From positions 17,309,204 to 17,373,203 of the forward strand of contig JABAKD010000010.1 in NCBI GenBank assembly GCA_012845835.1: a stretch of 64,000 nt of DNA. Direction: 5' to 3'. This stretch comes from Undaria pinnatifida. Lineage: Eukaryota > Sar > Phaeophyceae > Laminariales > Alariaceae. Below, one piece after another: positions 1-10,799 of this stretch. Positions within the stretch are counted from its first letter, which is position 1; the number at the start of each line of letters is the position of its first letter. Made by a program: the position numbers and the translations under genes. The notes under the pieces were generated by a model, which saw only the letters and a list, made by a program, of their open reading frames with translations, had not been told where the DNA came from and did not search any database.

Positions 1-130
1 GAAACTATTAAATAACAAATACATTGGTTTACTATGTCTCACAGTTAGTGCTCAGTTTGTCGACCACATAATTTGTACCACGTACAGCAGTATCTCTCTT
101 ATCATAAGATGAAGAATCAGCACGGACAAT

Positions 131-325
131 GAATGGGTGTACTCATTCAGTACTAGGGCATGACATTGCGTTGTCGAATGCATTACGATGCATTATCTCT
201 GTGTCGTAGCTTTTGACCACAGAGCTGATCTTTCTAGGGTGAAGAATCAGTACGGACACTGGGTGTGCTGGATGTCGACGAGTAGAAGAACGGTTTAATG
301 TGAAGAACACACACACACACTCATT
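131..325 (-). mobile_element. R165 SINE-like repeat copy
   Basis: This roughly 165-bp repeat recurs almost unchanged at 34526-34700 and 58312-58473 (both + in R165 reverse orientation), with diverged relatives at 14195-14310 and 46795-46960. Read on the minus strand it holds a TGTGACCAC core, a GTAGAAG segment and a 3' end TTAATGTGAAGAAC followed by an (AC)n tail. This is the same order of motifs as in the SINE copies of this window. No tRNA-like head was recognised. Calling it a retroposon is inference from the shared 3' end and the simple tail. Confidence 0.55.
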
Positions 326-1577
326 TCGCTGGGTAAAAAAGAACAAAAAAAATGTTAATTTGAAATTTCATCACAATATCATGTATTATTACCTCTATAG
401 ACTAATACTGTAGTCAACAACATGTTCAGACGGCTCGTATAGAATAGCGGAGAAGGTATACGACACAATAAATATTACAAAGAATAGAGATGCACTCGTA
501 CGACGACAGGCTGCTGGAGGGGTCCTAGATTGTTGATTTTCTGGGAAAAGCTGCGCTGCTTGCTGCTGTGCATTGCAATTATTTAAAGTTATACCTGGTA
601 GACTAGACTAAACTAGAGAAAAATCTGATAACTTCAATGATCTGCTTGGTGCTTTATTTCGTACTGACTGTATAGTCCAGACAAGAAACAGCTGATACCA
701 TCATGATACGCATCTAACATTTCCTTCTAATAGCCGTGTTCATGATTATATTTCTCCAAATTCCTCTGGCACAGGTCACGGTGCCGTCGACATCGAGTCA
801 ACAGAGCAATCATCATGTGCGGGCGGCGTTTCGTCAGAGTCCCCACCGCCCCCCTCTGCAAGACGCTGGCTGGGAAAGGGTGCTTCTCTCGAGTGGGGGG
901 CTTTAGCCAGTCAGCCGTCCTCTTTGACGAACAGCCAGAGATGAAGCACGTACGCGCGAAGGCGCTACGAAGCCTTGCTGCAAAGGCGCAGGCGGTCGTT
1001 GAAGGGGATGTAGGATAATATATATGTAGTCTAGAAGAGTGTGGTGCTCGTGAGACGTGATAGGCCACAACATGTGGATGACTCTCGTCAAGGTTGTTTA
1101 TGGGGCAGTATACACCGCAGTTGTTAGTTGTTGTTTCTTGGGGCAGTTTGTTGTTTGGTTCTGCTTGCGCCCTGTCCGGAGTATAGTTTACTCTGGCGCT
1201 GGCAGCAGCAACAGCGGGTTGTGCTTGGTATGTGCAGAGATACGTCTGATTTATAAACCATCTTCAGTTTTCGTTCAGTATGCATATCGCGAGTGTAGAA
1301 TCCATTTGTTTTCCTCGCCTGTTGTTGCTGTTTTTTTGCTGCGAAACACACTGTAAACCGCTCTTCTGCGGCTTTTATTTGCACAGGTTACACGCGAGCC
1401 GGCCCGTGTCTCGACCAATAAATGTGGGTTGGTTGCCTCGCATGGGCAGGGCGGACGTCGAAGTCGTTATTGCAGTACTTACCGCACATACATAACATAT
1501 GATGGGCCGCGGCCCGGGCCGGCCCGCAAAAACGCGTGGGCCATGTCATGGGCAGGGTGGACTTCGTCATCGCACAT
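326..1577. other. intergenic, no gene recognised
   Basis: Several short frames of 60-115 codons open on both strands, but none has a recognisable domain or splice context. An antisense pair overlaps at 727-1091 and looks like chance. No repeat family found elsewhere was identified here, apart from a short TACCTGGTA-type motif near 593. Confidence 0.5.
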
Positions 1578-2056
1578 ATTATAAAAAAGGAAAATACACT
1601 CCAGCTGTGAGATCGAAGATTTCGTCGAAACTCATCTTTGCAAGCTGTGTGTGATACTCCGATCGCGCGCATTACGAGTTGTGTGTCCTCATTAAGGATA
1701 TAGGTCGGCGACTCCCCTTACGACTACAGTGTAGCTATCAGGGTCAACAGGATGATTTTAGTCAGTCTGTGCGCGGAAACTATAAAACCCGTTTCTGAGG
1801 GGGACAAAATCTGACAGCTGTAAAGGGAAATGTATCCTTTTATCAAGTGAATCTTGTAAGTCGAATAACCGGTGAGGGGGGTGGGGCGGAGTTTTGAAGG
1901 ACGTGGGGGCCTGGTTTTGATCAAAAGCGAGCGGGTTTGGAGGGGGGGGGGGGGGGGCAATTTGTGCATGTAAGCTGTAAATCCTTTCGAGGGGATAAAT
2001 CTGACGGTTTTGGCACCAGTATATTATTGGGGGCGGGGGGGGGGGGGGGGGGGGGC
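1578..2056 (+). mobile_element. foldback-family arm, single (+)
   Basis: It begins with the proximal module of the foldback family (ACACTCCAGCTGTGAGATCG at about 1597) and continues through the conserved GGATATAGGTCGGCGAC and GGAAACTATAAAACCCG segments. It ends in two arm units that carry poly(G) tracts near 1939-1957 and 2035-2055. No inverted partner lies to the left, so this is a half element or a truncated copy. Confidence 0.7.
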
Positions 2057-2089
2057 GTACATATTATAGCAGCAATAGTACACCACATT

Positions 2090-2500
2090 TCATGGGCCGC
2101 GGCTCGGGCCGGCGTGTGAAAACTCGTGGGCCGCCTCATGGGCTCGGCAGAGCGGCCCATATAAAGCCCACATCTCATGGGCCGCGGCCCGGCCCGGCCC
2201 ATCTAATTTTCACATGATGGGCCGCGACCCAGCCCGGCCCATCAAATTTTTCAGATGACGGGCCGCGGCCCGGCCCGGCCCATCAAAAATTTCCACACGA
2301 TGGCGGCCCATCAAATTTCCACACGATGGCGGCCCATCAAATTCCCACACGATGGCGGCCCAACAAATTTTCCAAACTCTCGGCCCGGCCCAGCCCGGGC
2401 CACTAATTTTTCAAAACTCTCGGCCCGGCCCGGCCCGGCCCATGACAATTTTCAGATCGGCCCGGCCCGGCCCGGCCCGCACTTCCGCCCATGACATGCC
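2090..2500 (+). repeat. GGGCCGCGGCCCGGCC minisatellite
   Basis: This is a degenerate tandem array of units of about 25-36 bp. Each unit pairs a GC core of alternating GGGCC/CCCGG blocks with an AT linker such as CATCAAATTTCCACA. A related isolated unit lies at about 1500-1555. The GC blocks are self-complementary and strand-symmetric. Frames across it translate to Pro/Gly/Arg-rich low-complexity sequence and are not genes. Confidence 0.8.
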
Positions 2501-2555
2501 CTGGAAAAAAACGCACTTTGTTTGCGGTCCGATCATCTTTTTTATTGAATAATAG

Positions 2556-4052
2556 ATGCCGAAACTTTCGATACGGTGTCCCAACACTACCTTCGGGTCT
2601 CTGGGGGCCTTGGTGCCGAGTCCCATTCTCTATGCAAGAACCCATGCCAACCACGATTCCGGGACGATGCATGCCATCGCTTCCCTTGTGAGCCCTCACG
2701 AGGATCAAATCTCCCGCAGGTTCCAGGAGGTAACTTGCTCTCTCCCCGTGGGACTCGACAGCGATGAGGGCCGCCGCTTGCTTGTCTGGCATGTCAGCGA
2801 GACTACGCGCAAGGCGCCCGTTGCCTCCAGCTCTTACTAAACTCCATCGCTCGCTCCAGTACGTATTCCTCTGCGCCGACAGGAACGCCCGCTTCTACAT
2901 ACATGCAGAGGTTGACACGTTCATCGAGCGAAGTCTTCGCCGCCGGGGTGCACCCTTTCGGTGGTGGTCCCACAGTGTTGAGGGGGTTAGCCACGAGGCC
3001 GATGTCATATAGCTCAAGCCTGAGACGACTCACTCGCGCCTTAAATCGTGTTGACTGCGGCTCCCGCAAGACCGAGAGAAACGTGATCCACGTAAAAACA
3101 GGCTTCCACTCCTTCTCCTCCTCTCTGAAACATTCGGCCCCCAGGAAGCAAACCCGAGCCAGAGCATTGCCGGCCCCACTTAGGCCCCACCAGCTGAACC
3201 GCTGGAGTAAGCTAACGCCCTGCTCTCCCCGTAATCCACCCGAAAAAAAAAGCATCCGATGGTTTTATACCATAGTGCTCACATGGCCGTTTAACGGCCC
3301 GAGCACTGGATCGAAAGATGGCCACCTCCGCAAGCTCTGCCTTCCTGTTGACCGTGTTGGAGGCGTTGGACCAGTCGACGACAACGAGCCAGTTGTTTCT
3401 CTCGTGTACCGCTCGTGCCCTCAGTTCCACATGCTCCACTCCTGGGGGAATCGCGACCTCAGACTGCCTCATACCTCGATCTGACCTCTCCCAACCGCGG
3501 GCGCCACTGTCGCTTAGCCTCCGCGGTGGCGGGCCTCCTCCATGTCGTGCCCATGCAAACCGGCCGACCCTTTTCCCTGCCGCGTGGTGGGGATCGACTG
3601 CACGAAGAGCTGCCAGAATTCTGATACCTCGATCTGACCTCTTCCAACCGCGGGCGCCACTGTCGCTTAGCCTCCGCGGTGGTGGGCCTCCTCCATGTCG
3701 TGCCCATGCAAACCAGCCGACCCTTTTCCCTGGTGCGTGGTGGGGATCGACTGCACGAAGAGCTGCCAGAAATTCCGGCGGGAATACGTGTAGCTCGTCG
3801 AACGATTCTCCCCCAGGAATCTAGACTGCTATGCCCCGGCCAAAATCCCCCTGCCTGATATGGGTGTGGATGATGGACACTGCAGGTGCGCGATTCGTTA
3901 CTAATCTTTTTCCGGGGCCCTACAAGGCGCTGCTGGGAGCTGATGACGTCGAAGAGCACTTGGGGTGCAAACCAATCATCCGGGCGCCACGGGGGGGGGG
4001 TACTTCCTTCCTCCACCTCGGTAGCGCTCGTGAACACAAGAGCACGTGACAC
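2556..4052 (-). pseudogene. LINE-type reverse transcriptase relic
   Basis: Minus-strand fragments in different frames resemble a non-LTR reverse transcriptase. At about 3390-3430 'VVVDWSNASNTVNR' matches RT motif A, with the catalytic Asp in its usual place. At 3255-2803 comes the palm/thumb region, with 'ELYDIGLVANP' and 'GVPVGAEEYVLERAMEF'. At about 2792-2730 comes 'MPDKQAAALIAVESHGERASYL'-like sequence. The YxDD box expected near 3090 reads as 'FTWITFL', so the second catalytic motif is lost. At least two frame changes and a missing stretch between motif A and the YxDD region show it is dead. The upstream half (3480-4052) holds a 153-bp tandem duplication and gives no recognisable domain. 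The family assignment rests on recalled RT motifs. The clade is not determined. Confidence 0.65.
3471..3776. repeat. 153-bp tandem duplication inside LINE relic
   Basis: Two copies of about 153 bp (3471-3623 and 3624-3776) start with ATACCTCGATCTGACCTC and end with GAGCTGCCAGAA. They differ at only a few positions, so the duplication is young compared with the decay of the surrounding RT sequence. Confidence 0.9.
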
Positions 4053-4440
4053 TTACCAAGAAACAGGAACGCTCGCCCAAGCCCGATTTCAATCCTCCTG
4101 CATGTCGATACGCGGACGACGCCCGTTTGAGCTTCGCCTCCTCCGAAGCTTCTTTGGCGGCATTCCGTTGCATCGTGTCCTGTAGAGTCGTGTACGCCAT
4201 AAACCCCGGGAGCAGCAGGACTATGTCGCCGCTCTCCACCTACGCCAACCTCCGACGCCTCTTTGGTGGAACCGCCCGCTGAGTAAAAAGCAGGGCCAGC
4301 GTTGTGTACCGCACTTTAATTGCCCGCAGAAGCGACTTCGACGCGTCGCCAAGTCCCGGCTCGGCCAGTGTTCTCCCACGACGTGATTGACGACGCTGAC
4401 GCCAAGCACGTGAACACTCAACGCCCGCCAACTGGTAGAA

Positions 4441-4757
4441 CCGGTCGCCCCGATGGCGTATCAGGTTATCCTCGAGCCTGGTACAGGTCAGTTTCGTGAG
4501 TTCGAGCCCCGCCGAGTGCATACTCGTATAAATTCGTTGAAACTTTTTCTTGTGCACAAATTGACTTGCGGAAAGCGCGAGAGCGTGAGTTAGCAACACT
4601 CGATGAAAAACGACGAGCAGTGGGATTGCTGAACCCTATGCGCGATGAAAATTGAAGGCAATAATCGGGGGGGAAAAGGGATGACACCTGTGACCACACA
4701 CGGCTTGTCCAGAAGCTGGCAAGACGAACTGTGAGAGAAAAAAAAAAAAAAAAAAAC
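4441..4757 (+). mobile_element. SINE-1 copy 1, tRNA-headed, poly(A)-tailed
   Basis: The head (4441-4510) is tRNA-like: an A-box-like TGGCGTATCAGG and a B-box-like GAGTTCGAGCCCC sit at pol III spacing. A body follows, with GACTTGCGGAAAGCGCGAGA, GCAGTGGGATTGCTGAACCC and the core ACACCTGTGACCAC. The tail is an A run of about 19 bases ending at 4757. Four more copies occur in this window (24956-25250, 32776-33096, and on the minus strand 17140-17337 and 26148-26465). No clear target-site duplication was found for this copy. Confidence 0.85.
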
Positions 4758-5039
4758 TGAGGCTTTTTTGCTTTTTTCCGATCGGGGAGCTTTGCCGCAG
4801 GCCATGCATAGAAATGGCACCGAGTGGTGACTCTATACCCAGAGGTTGTTCTGGACCCATCCACACGAAAGCCCTCGGCTGCGCGGGTCCGCGTCGCCTG
4901 CGCCCATCCCCTCCCATGCGCCCGATCCGATTTCGAAGACACGGATCCGCTTGAATCACGGCGTCCAGTACCTCCCATCTCGGGGTGCTGGGCTCCACAG
5001 TTGATTGCTGGGCAGCAGTGTGGTGCCGATTGTCAAGAG

Positions 5040-5160
5040 TTTTTTTTTTTTTTTTTTCTTTTTTATCCTCCGGCGGATGGGGAAAAATAAAGCTTTAGCT
5101 CACCACACTTCCACGTATTTTCATACGCGTCGTGTGTCGATTTAACTCAGTTGCTTTCGC
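5040..5160 (-). mobile_element. small poly(A)-tailed retroposon, copy 1
   Basis: This shares about 85 bp, end to end, with 26902-27025. Both copies read on the minus strand from GCGAAAGCAACTGAG to a short hairpin (ATCC...GGAT) followed by a poly(A) tail of about 25 bases. They have the same 5' boundary, which suggests a discrete small RNA rather than a randomly truncated LINE. No target-site duplication is evident at this copy. Confidence 0.7.
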
Positions 5161-5324
5161 AGCCCAACGCTAGCTGGCGCACCCTTCGGGTCCCATTGTA
5201 GGTATAGCGTAAGCTGTCCCTATCAGTGGTCTTCGTTACAACCCCGGCAGCGCAAGCTGCCGTCGTATACGGATGAGTGTGTACGTCGACCCGACCTGTC
5301 CCCTGAGGGTCAGTTTCGGTGGAG

Positions 5325-5720
5325 TCAAGAGGTGCTCCGAGAAGGGGGCAAGGTTGTCAGTGTTGGGAAGCGTTCTCCTCATGGTTCCGGTGTCTTTATT
5401 CATCTCTCCGAAAGCTCGCTGTGACTTAAACAAGTGTTTTTTTTCATTATTACTCTCCAAAAGAACGCTAAAAGGCAACTAGAGCAGAGTTGGGGAGGTA
5501 GAGCAGAGCAGCAGCAGCAGCAGTGAACGACGTGTGGAGGGTGTCCTGCCTGGACCACCACCGTCACTTACATTATTGCCCCTCTATGATGGCCTCTTGA
5601 TGTGAATATGACATATCTTATCACCTGGTTTCACCCCAACCATGACATGGTTTCAGGTCGAATTTATACACTGCCCATTCTACGGAGGGCTCTCCATAAC
5701 ACGGTGCCGCGCCTCTCACG
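5325..5720. repeat. dispersed repeat, partner at 57180-57560
   Basis: Segments such as GGGAAGCG.TCTCCTCATGG and CAACCATGACATGGTTTC occur in the same order at 57180-57560, with intervening AGCAG/GGGTA-rich sequence of different length. The ends were not resolved, and no open frame or terminal repeat explains it. A short AGC run at 5510-5522 lies inside. Confidence 0.7.
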
Positions 5721-5724
5721 ACGG

Positions 5725-6409
5725 CCTTTACCACACAACAAGCGTGAAGCACGTGACTCCGTTACCCGCATGAAAAATGTATCTTGCGCATGCCCGAGCT
5801 GGAGCGTCACACAGTAGACCCAGCACTCCACGCCCCCCCGGATGTCCCGCAGGAAAGCTTCGGGGCGCGTTCCGTCCCACCCCCGCCGCCCTTGGGGATC
5901 CTTCAACAAGTGACTCGCCGTTGGGTCGCGCAGGCCCGCCGCCGTTCACTGCGGTTCCACTCTGCGCCTTCGCCTCCTCTTCGCCCCCCCCCCCGCCACT
6001 ATTACCTCCTCTCACACCATCTCCGTCTCGAAAGAGATGGGTGTGCTATCAACAGAATGGGCAAATGACGACGTAATGCAGGCCACCCCACCATCTTGTT
6101 CGCCTCCGTCCGGTTTCCGGATTTCCGCGACCGTCGCGATATATGTCATGTGTCTTCACCCTCTCTGCCCGGGGTTTTCCTCCTTTTACTACTCGTACAG
6201 TGAAATAAGAAATAAGTAAGTGCTGTGGAGGGTTTTGATTTTTTTATTCAGCTAGTTAGAAAAGACGAAAAGCACACAAAACGGTTTACCAAAAAATTGA
6301 TAATATTTTAGAGCGTGAGAGTACAGCTAGACAGCACAGTATAAAAAACTTAAAACTCTATAAACTATAATTTACCTGGCACCTGGTATGATCAATATGC
6401 ACATCAGTA
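5725..6409. other. intergenic, no gene recognised
   Basis: Frames of about 60-100 codons on both strands cover the GC-rich part (5780-6080), but they overlap each other and show no domain. The stretch from 6215 to 6409 is AT-rich, and nothing was recognised in it. Confidence 0.4.
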
Positions 6410-8849
6410 TACTTCGAAGTAAGGCAGTTAAACTGCTACTAGCAGTCATAGTCCAGAGCATAGCACATACGCACACCCACACCAATGTCGGAGCACATAC
6501 ACATATTGGGTCCCCCCCCCCTCCCGATTCCTCTTGTTCAAACGCCCCACCTAAAATCAAATTCTGCCATAAGTAAGAAACACTACCAAGCAGCCTATAT
6601 CACCTCATTATCTTTCTAGCCATCCATGCCGTAGCTCCAATTCACCCCCCACACCCCCCACACACACACACCGCCCCGCCCTCCTTTTTCTCTCGCGCCC
6701 TCTTGTTCCAACACTCCACTTGGAATCAAAATATGCCAGAGTAATAAACACTACCAGGCAATCGATATCACCCCATTATATTTCTAGCCATCCATGCCTT
6801 AGCTCCAGTTCATTCCCCTCCCCCCCTCCCCCCCCAAAAAAAAGCCCCCTCCTTCCCCACCACCCGAACCATCGCCTAGACCTGGCACCACGTGTATAGC
6901 AAGTCCCTACATCTGTGCGACCTAAAGCTATTGGATACCCCCTTCCCCCCCCCCCGCCCCCTCCGCCCCTTCCTTCCCCGACCCCCCCCCCCCCCCACCC
7001 CTTCGAACACTCCGCCCTCTCCTCACCGGTTATACGACTTACAGCATACAATTGATAAACTGATGCATTTCCTTCCACAGCTGTCAGGTTTTGTCCCCCT
7101 CAACAACGGGTTTTATAGTTTCCGCGCACAGACTGACTAACATCGCCCTGTCGACCCTTGTACAAGCTACACTGTAGTTCCAAGGGGAGTCGCCGACCTA
7201 TATCCTTAATGAGGACACACACCCAGTAATACGCCCGATCGGTGTATCACACACAGCTTGCAAATATGAGTTTCGACAAAATCTTCGATCTCACAGCTGG
7301 ATGGAGTGTATTGTTGTTTTATAATATTTTATAATGTATCATACACACAGAGTACTACATGCAGCAGTCGTACGGCGAGACAACATGTCATATGTTTGTA
7401 TGCGCACAGCATGTGCCTTGTAGTAATAATGATATATAACAATATATGATACACACAAAGTACTACATACAGCAGTCGTACGGCGAGGCAACATGCTTAT
7501 GGATGTATGCGCACAGCATGTGCCTTGTAGCGATAATAACATACAAAAAAAATAAAAATACACTCCATCCAGCTGTGAGATCGAAGATTTTGTCGAGACT
7601 CATCTTTGCCAGCTGTGTGTGATACTCCGATCGCGCGTATTACTGGGTGTATGTCCTCATTAAGGATATAGGTCGGCGACTCCCCTTGCAACTACAGCGT
7701 AGCTATCAGGGTCAACAGGGTGATGATAGTCAGTCTGTGCGCGGAAACTATAAAACCCGTTTCTGAGGGGGACAAAATCTGACAGCTAGCTGTGGAGGGG
7801 AATGCATCAGTTTATCAAGTGTATCCTCTAAGTCGTATAACCGGTGAGGGGAGGGCGGAGTTTTTAAGGACGTGGGGGCCTGGGTTTGAACAAGAGGGAG
7901 CGGGGGGGGGGGGGGGGGGGGGGCAACTCAATCTGTGCGCGGAAGCTATAAATCCCTCAAGGGAACAAATCTGACGGTTGTGGAAGGAATGCATCAGTTT
8001 ACCATGTATATCCTGTAAGTCGTACAACCAGTGAGGAGAAGGCGGAGTGTTCCAAGGGGTTGGAAGGGGGGGGGGGTGAAGGGATTTCCAACAGCTTTGT
8101 GTCGCATATATGTAGGGGTTTGCTATATGCGTGGCGTTAGGTCTAGGCGATGGTGCGGGTGGTGGGGAAGGAGAGGGCGTTGGCGGGAGGGGGGGCAATT
8201 GGAGCTACAGCATGGATGGCTAGAAAGATAATGAAGTGATATCAACTGCGTGGTAGTGTTTATTACTCTGGCAAATTTCGTTTTTAGGTGGGGCGTTTGA
8301 ACAAGAGCGAGCGGGGGGAAAGAAAGGGAGGGGGAGGGCGGGGCGGATATGAATTAGAGCTACGGCATGGATGACTAGACAGATAATGAGGTGATATCAG
8401 TTGCCTGGTAGTGTTTATTCCACTGGTGGGGAGTGGGGAAGGAGGGGGCGTTGGGGGGGGGGTGATTTGGGCCATCGCATGGATGGCTAGAAATATACCT
8501 GGTAGTGAGGTGATATCAACTGTGTGAGATAGTGTTTATTGCTTTGGCAGATTTCGATTTTAGGTGGGACGTTTGAACAAGAGGGAGCGGGGGGGAAAGA
8601 GAGGGGGAGGGGGAGGGGGGGCAATGAATTGGAACTACGGCAGGGATGGCTAGAGAGACAATGAGGTGATATCAGATACCTGTTATGTTTTTGATTTTAG
8701 GTGGGGCGTTTGAACACGTTTGAACAAGAGGGATCGGGGCGATGGGTTGGGGGGGTATGGGTGGGGGGGTGGGGGGGGGGGGGGGATGGGGTAGGGGGGC
8801 GGGCGGGACAACTCAATATGTTTGCGGAAACTATAAATACTTCGAAGTA
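6410..8849. mobile_element. complete foldback-like element, about 2.4 kb
   Basis: Two long inverted arms flank a central spacer. The left arm (about 6410-7325) is C-rich on +, and the right arm (about 7550-8849) is G-rich on +. Matching landmarks in inverse order include the GGAGTGTATT / AATACACTCC inner edges, the AGGATATAGGTCGGCGAC block, the CCGTTTCTGAGGGGG block, GGATGGCTAGAAAGATAATG and GGTGGGGCGTTTGAACAAGA. The right arm holds more tandem units than the left. The palindrome TACTTCGAAGTA sits at both outer limits (6410-6421, 8838-8849). No transposase frame is present. The layout resembles foldback-type DNA elements, whose arms contain tandem subrepeats. Confidence 0.7.
7337..7553. repeat. 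two about 108-bp direct repeats in the foldback spacer
   Basis: The central spacer of the foldback element is itself a direct duplication (about 7337-7445 and 7447-7553). The copies share AGTACTACAT.CAGCAGTCGTACGGCGAG and GCGCACAGCATGTGCCTTGTAG. Confidence 0.8.
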
Positions 8850-9520
8850 TTATACGTGATGAGACTGGAAACAATGCTGCACAGCAGTGCTGGTGTGGCG
8901 GCGGTACTATGAAGTGTATACGGCATGAATGATAGTAAGATAATCATGTACATTGTGTGTCTCATTCGTGTAGTACACTGTTGTTGCGACTGCCTACTTA
9001 CTGTTGTTGTTGTATGATCTACCTGATAATATTATTAAGGGTCTCCCGGGAACTAAGTACGAGCTCGTAAGTGCGTGCATGTTACTACATAAAATAACAA
9101 CCTGTGACTCGGAACACCGGAACTCGGGGTGATGAATAAACCTGGTTGCAACTTGGTGGTACTATTTTCTATTTTACGGTACGAAGTAAAACGATGGACG
9201 GGGTTGGGAATCATCAATGATCATCATCTCGATCATCGATGAACATCGCGCGTGGGGTCATCCTACACCGGCGTCGTACGCCTATCTTGGTCATCTTGAT
9301 TCTGGTAAAATGATGAAGAAACAGAATGAGAAGGCAACAAAGAAGTTCGAAGGGTGCGTGTTACGTGCGTCTCAAGACAAAACGCACTGAAAAGAATGGT
9401 GATGATGATGACTGGCAGACACAAAGAAGACTCGTTTCTGTAGATCACAAGTCCACAATACAAAAAATGGAAAATAGTAAGAGCGCAAGAAAAGTCCCTA
9501 CGTCGTGCGAGTACGAGTGT
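8850..9520. other. intergenic, no gene recognised
   Basis: Mixed-composition sequence with a cluster of ATGATCATC/GATCATCGATG short inverted motifs at 9205-9240. No gene or repeat family was recognised. Confidence 0.4.
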
Positions 9521-9524
9521 TGTC

Positions 9525-9615
9525 CTTGCTGTCGTTGTTGTGGTTGTTCTCACATTAACTCGCATATTATCCAGTCCGCCGTGGTCACAGGACAGGCTCC
9601 AGTCACTCTCGGAAA
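9525..9615 (-). mobile_element. headless SINE fragment with (AAC)-like tail
   Basis: On the minus strand the SINE core CCTGTGACCACGGCGGAC is followed by TTAATGTGAGAACAACCAC and an imperfect ACA/AAC tail. The core matches the SINE-1 core, and the 3' end matches the sequences next to the trinucleotide arrays at 36019 and 47495. The tRNA-like head was not found. Confidence 0.55.
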
Positions 9616-9619
9616 CAAA

Positions 9620-10600
9620 GAAGATGCCAGGAGACGTTCAGTCAAGGGCATCCATCCGTCAAGGGTGTCAAACCGATCGTTCCAGACTAAAACCTAGACT
9701 TTAAAGTAGTAGTTTCGCGCCAGTCGAGGCATATTATTATTGGAAAATAGTCGTCGTCGGTGAAGGGCTGAAAATGTGCCGTCTCTATCCTGACATGCAT
9801 CTATCTTTCTTTGCTCCGGAGGATTCGTGAACCCGCATACTGATCTTCTATTGCCTTTAGAAGGGACGACATTCACCTCTTCTACTCCACAGGGAACGGA
9901 CACCTATTGTTGTGACCTTTTATTCCATTATTAGATATAGTAATAGTATGAATAAGGTGTATCTGGGTACGGGTGCGCATGTAACACAAAAACAATAATA
10001 TAATTAAGTCTGAGCTGGAGCGTGATCCAACCAACAGGTGGTGGTTGATGAATGCATGCCTGCAGCAACAGATCAAAATACTAATTTCGAGATTGGAAAC
10101 AACATTTGGTTGTGCATACACCGACACAGCACAGCGGTATTACAGATTAATAGTAGCAGTACAGAGGAGTAGTATTATTAATAGTCTGAAAATATATAAT
10201 AAATATACTTGGAAGATAATACGTTTCATCTATTATGACGTTCGCGTCGTACTTGTAGAAACAGAGAGAAGCAAAAAACAATGCAAAAAATCCACAAAAA
10301 AGTATACAGCGTACGTACAGAGTGGAACGAAAAAGAAAGAAAGAAAGACGATTCGGACTATCTATATGACTCGAAGTGAGCAGTCAGAAATATTAGGAAT
10401 AATATATTTATTTAATATTTTATATAATCTGTGGGCGAGCAGCGAATTTCATTGATCTGACGTAAAAGATCACACAGAGAGAGGTGTTTGATTGTAGAAG
10501 AGTGAGTGTGGTGGTGGGTGGGTGGTGATGTGACGGCGAGAGACGAGAGAGCACGGACACACAACGAGCAGATGAGACGGGAGGCGAATACCGAAGAAAA
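9620..10600. other. intergenic, no gene recognised
   Basis: AT-rich sequence with frames up to 136 codons (10045-10455) that are Lys/Tyr/Ile-rich and match nothing recognised. Nothing else could be supported. Confidence 0.4.
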
Positions 10601-10606
10601 TATGAG

Positions 10607-10798
<192 letters not shown>

Positions 10799-10799
10799 T

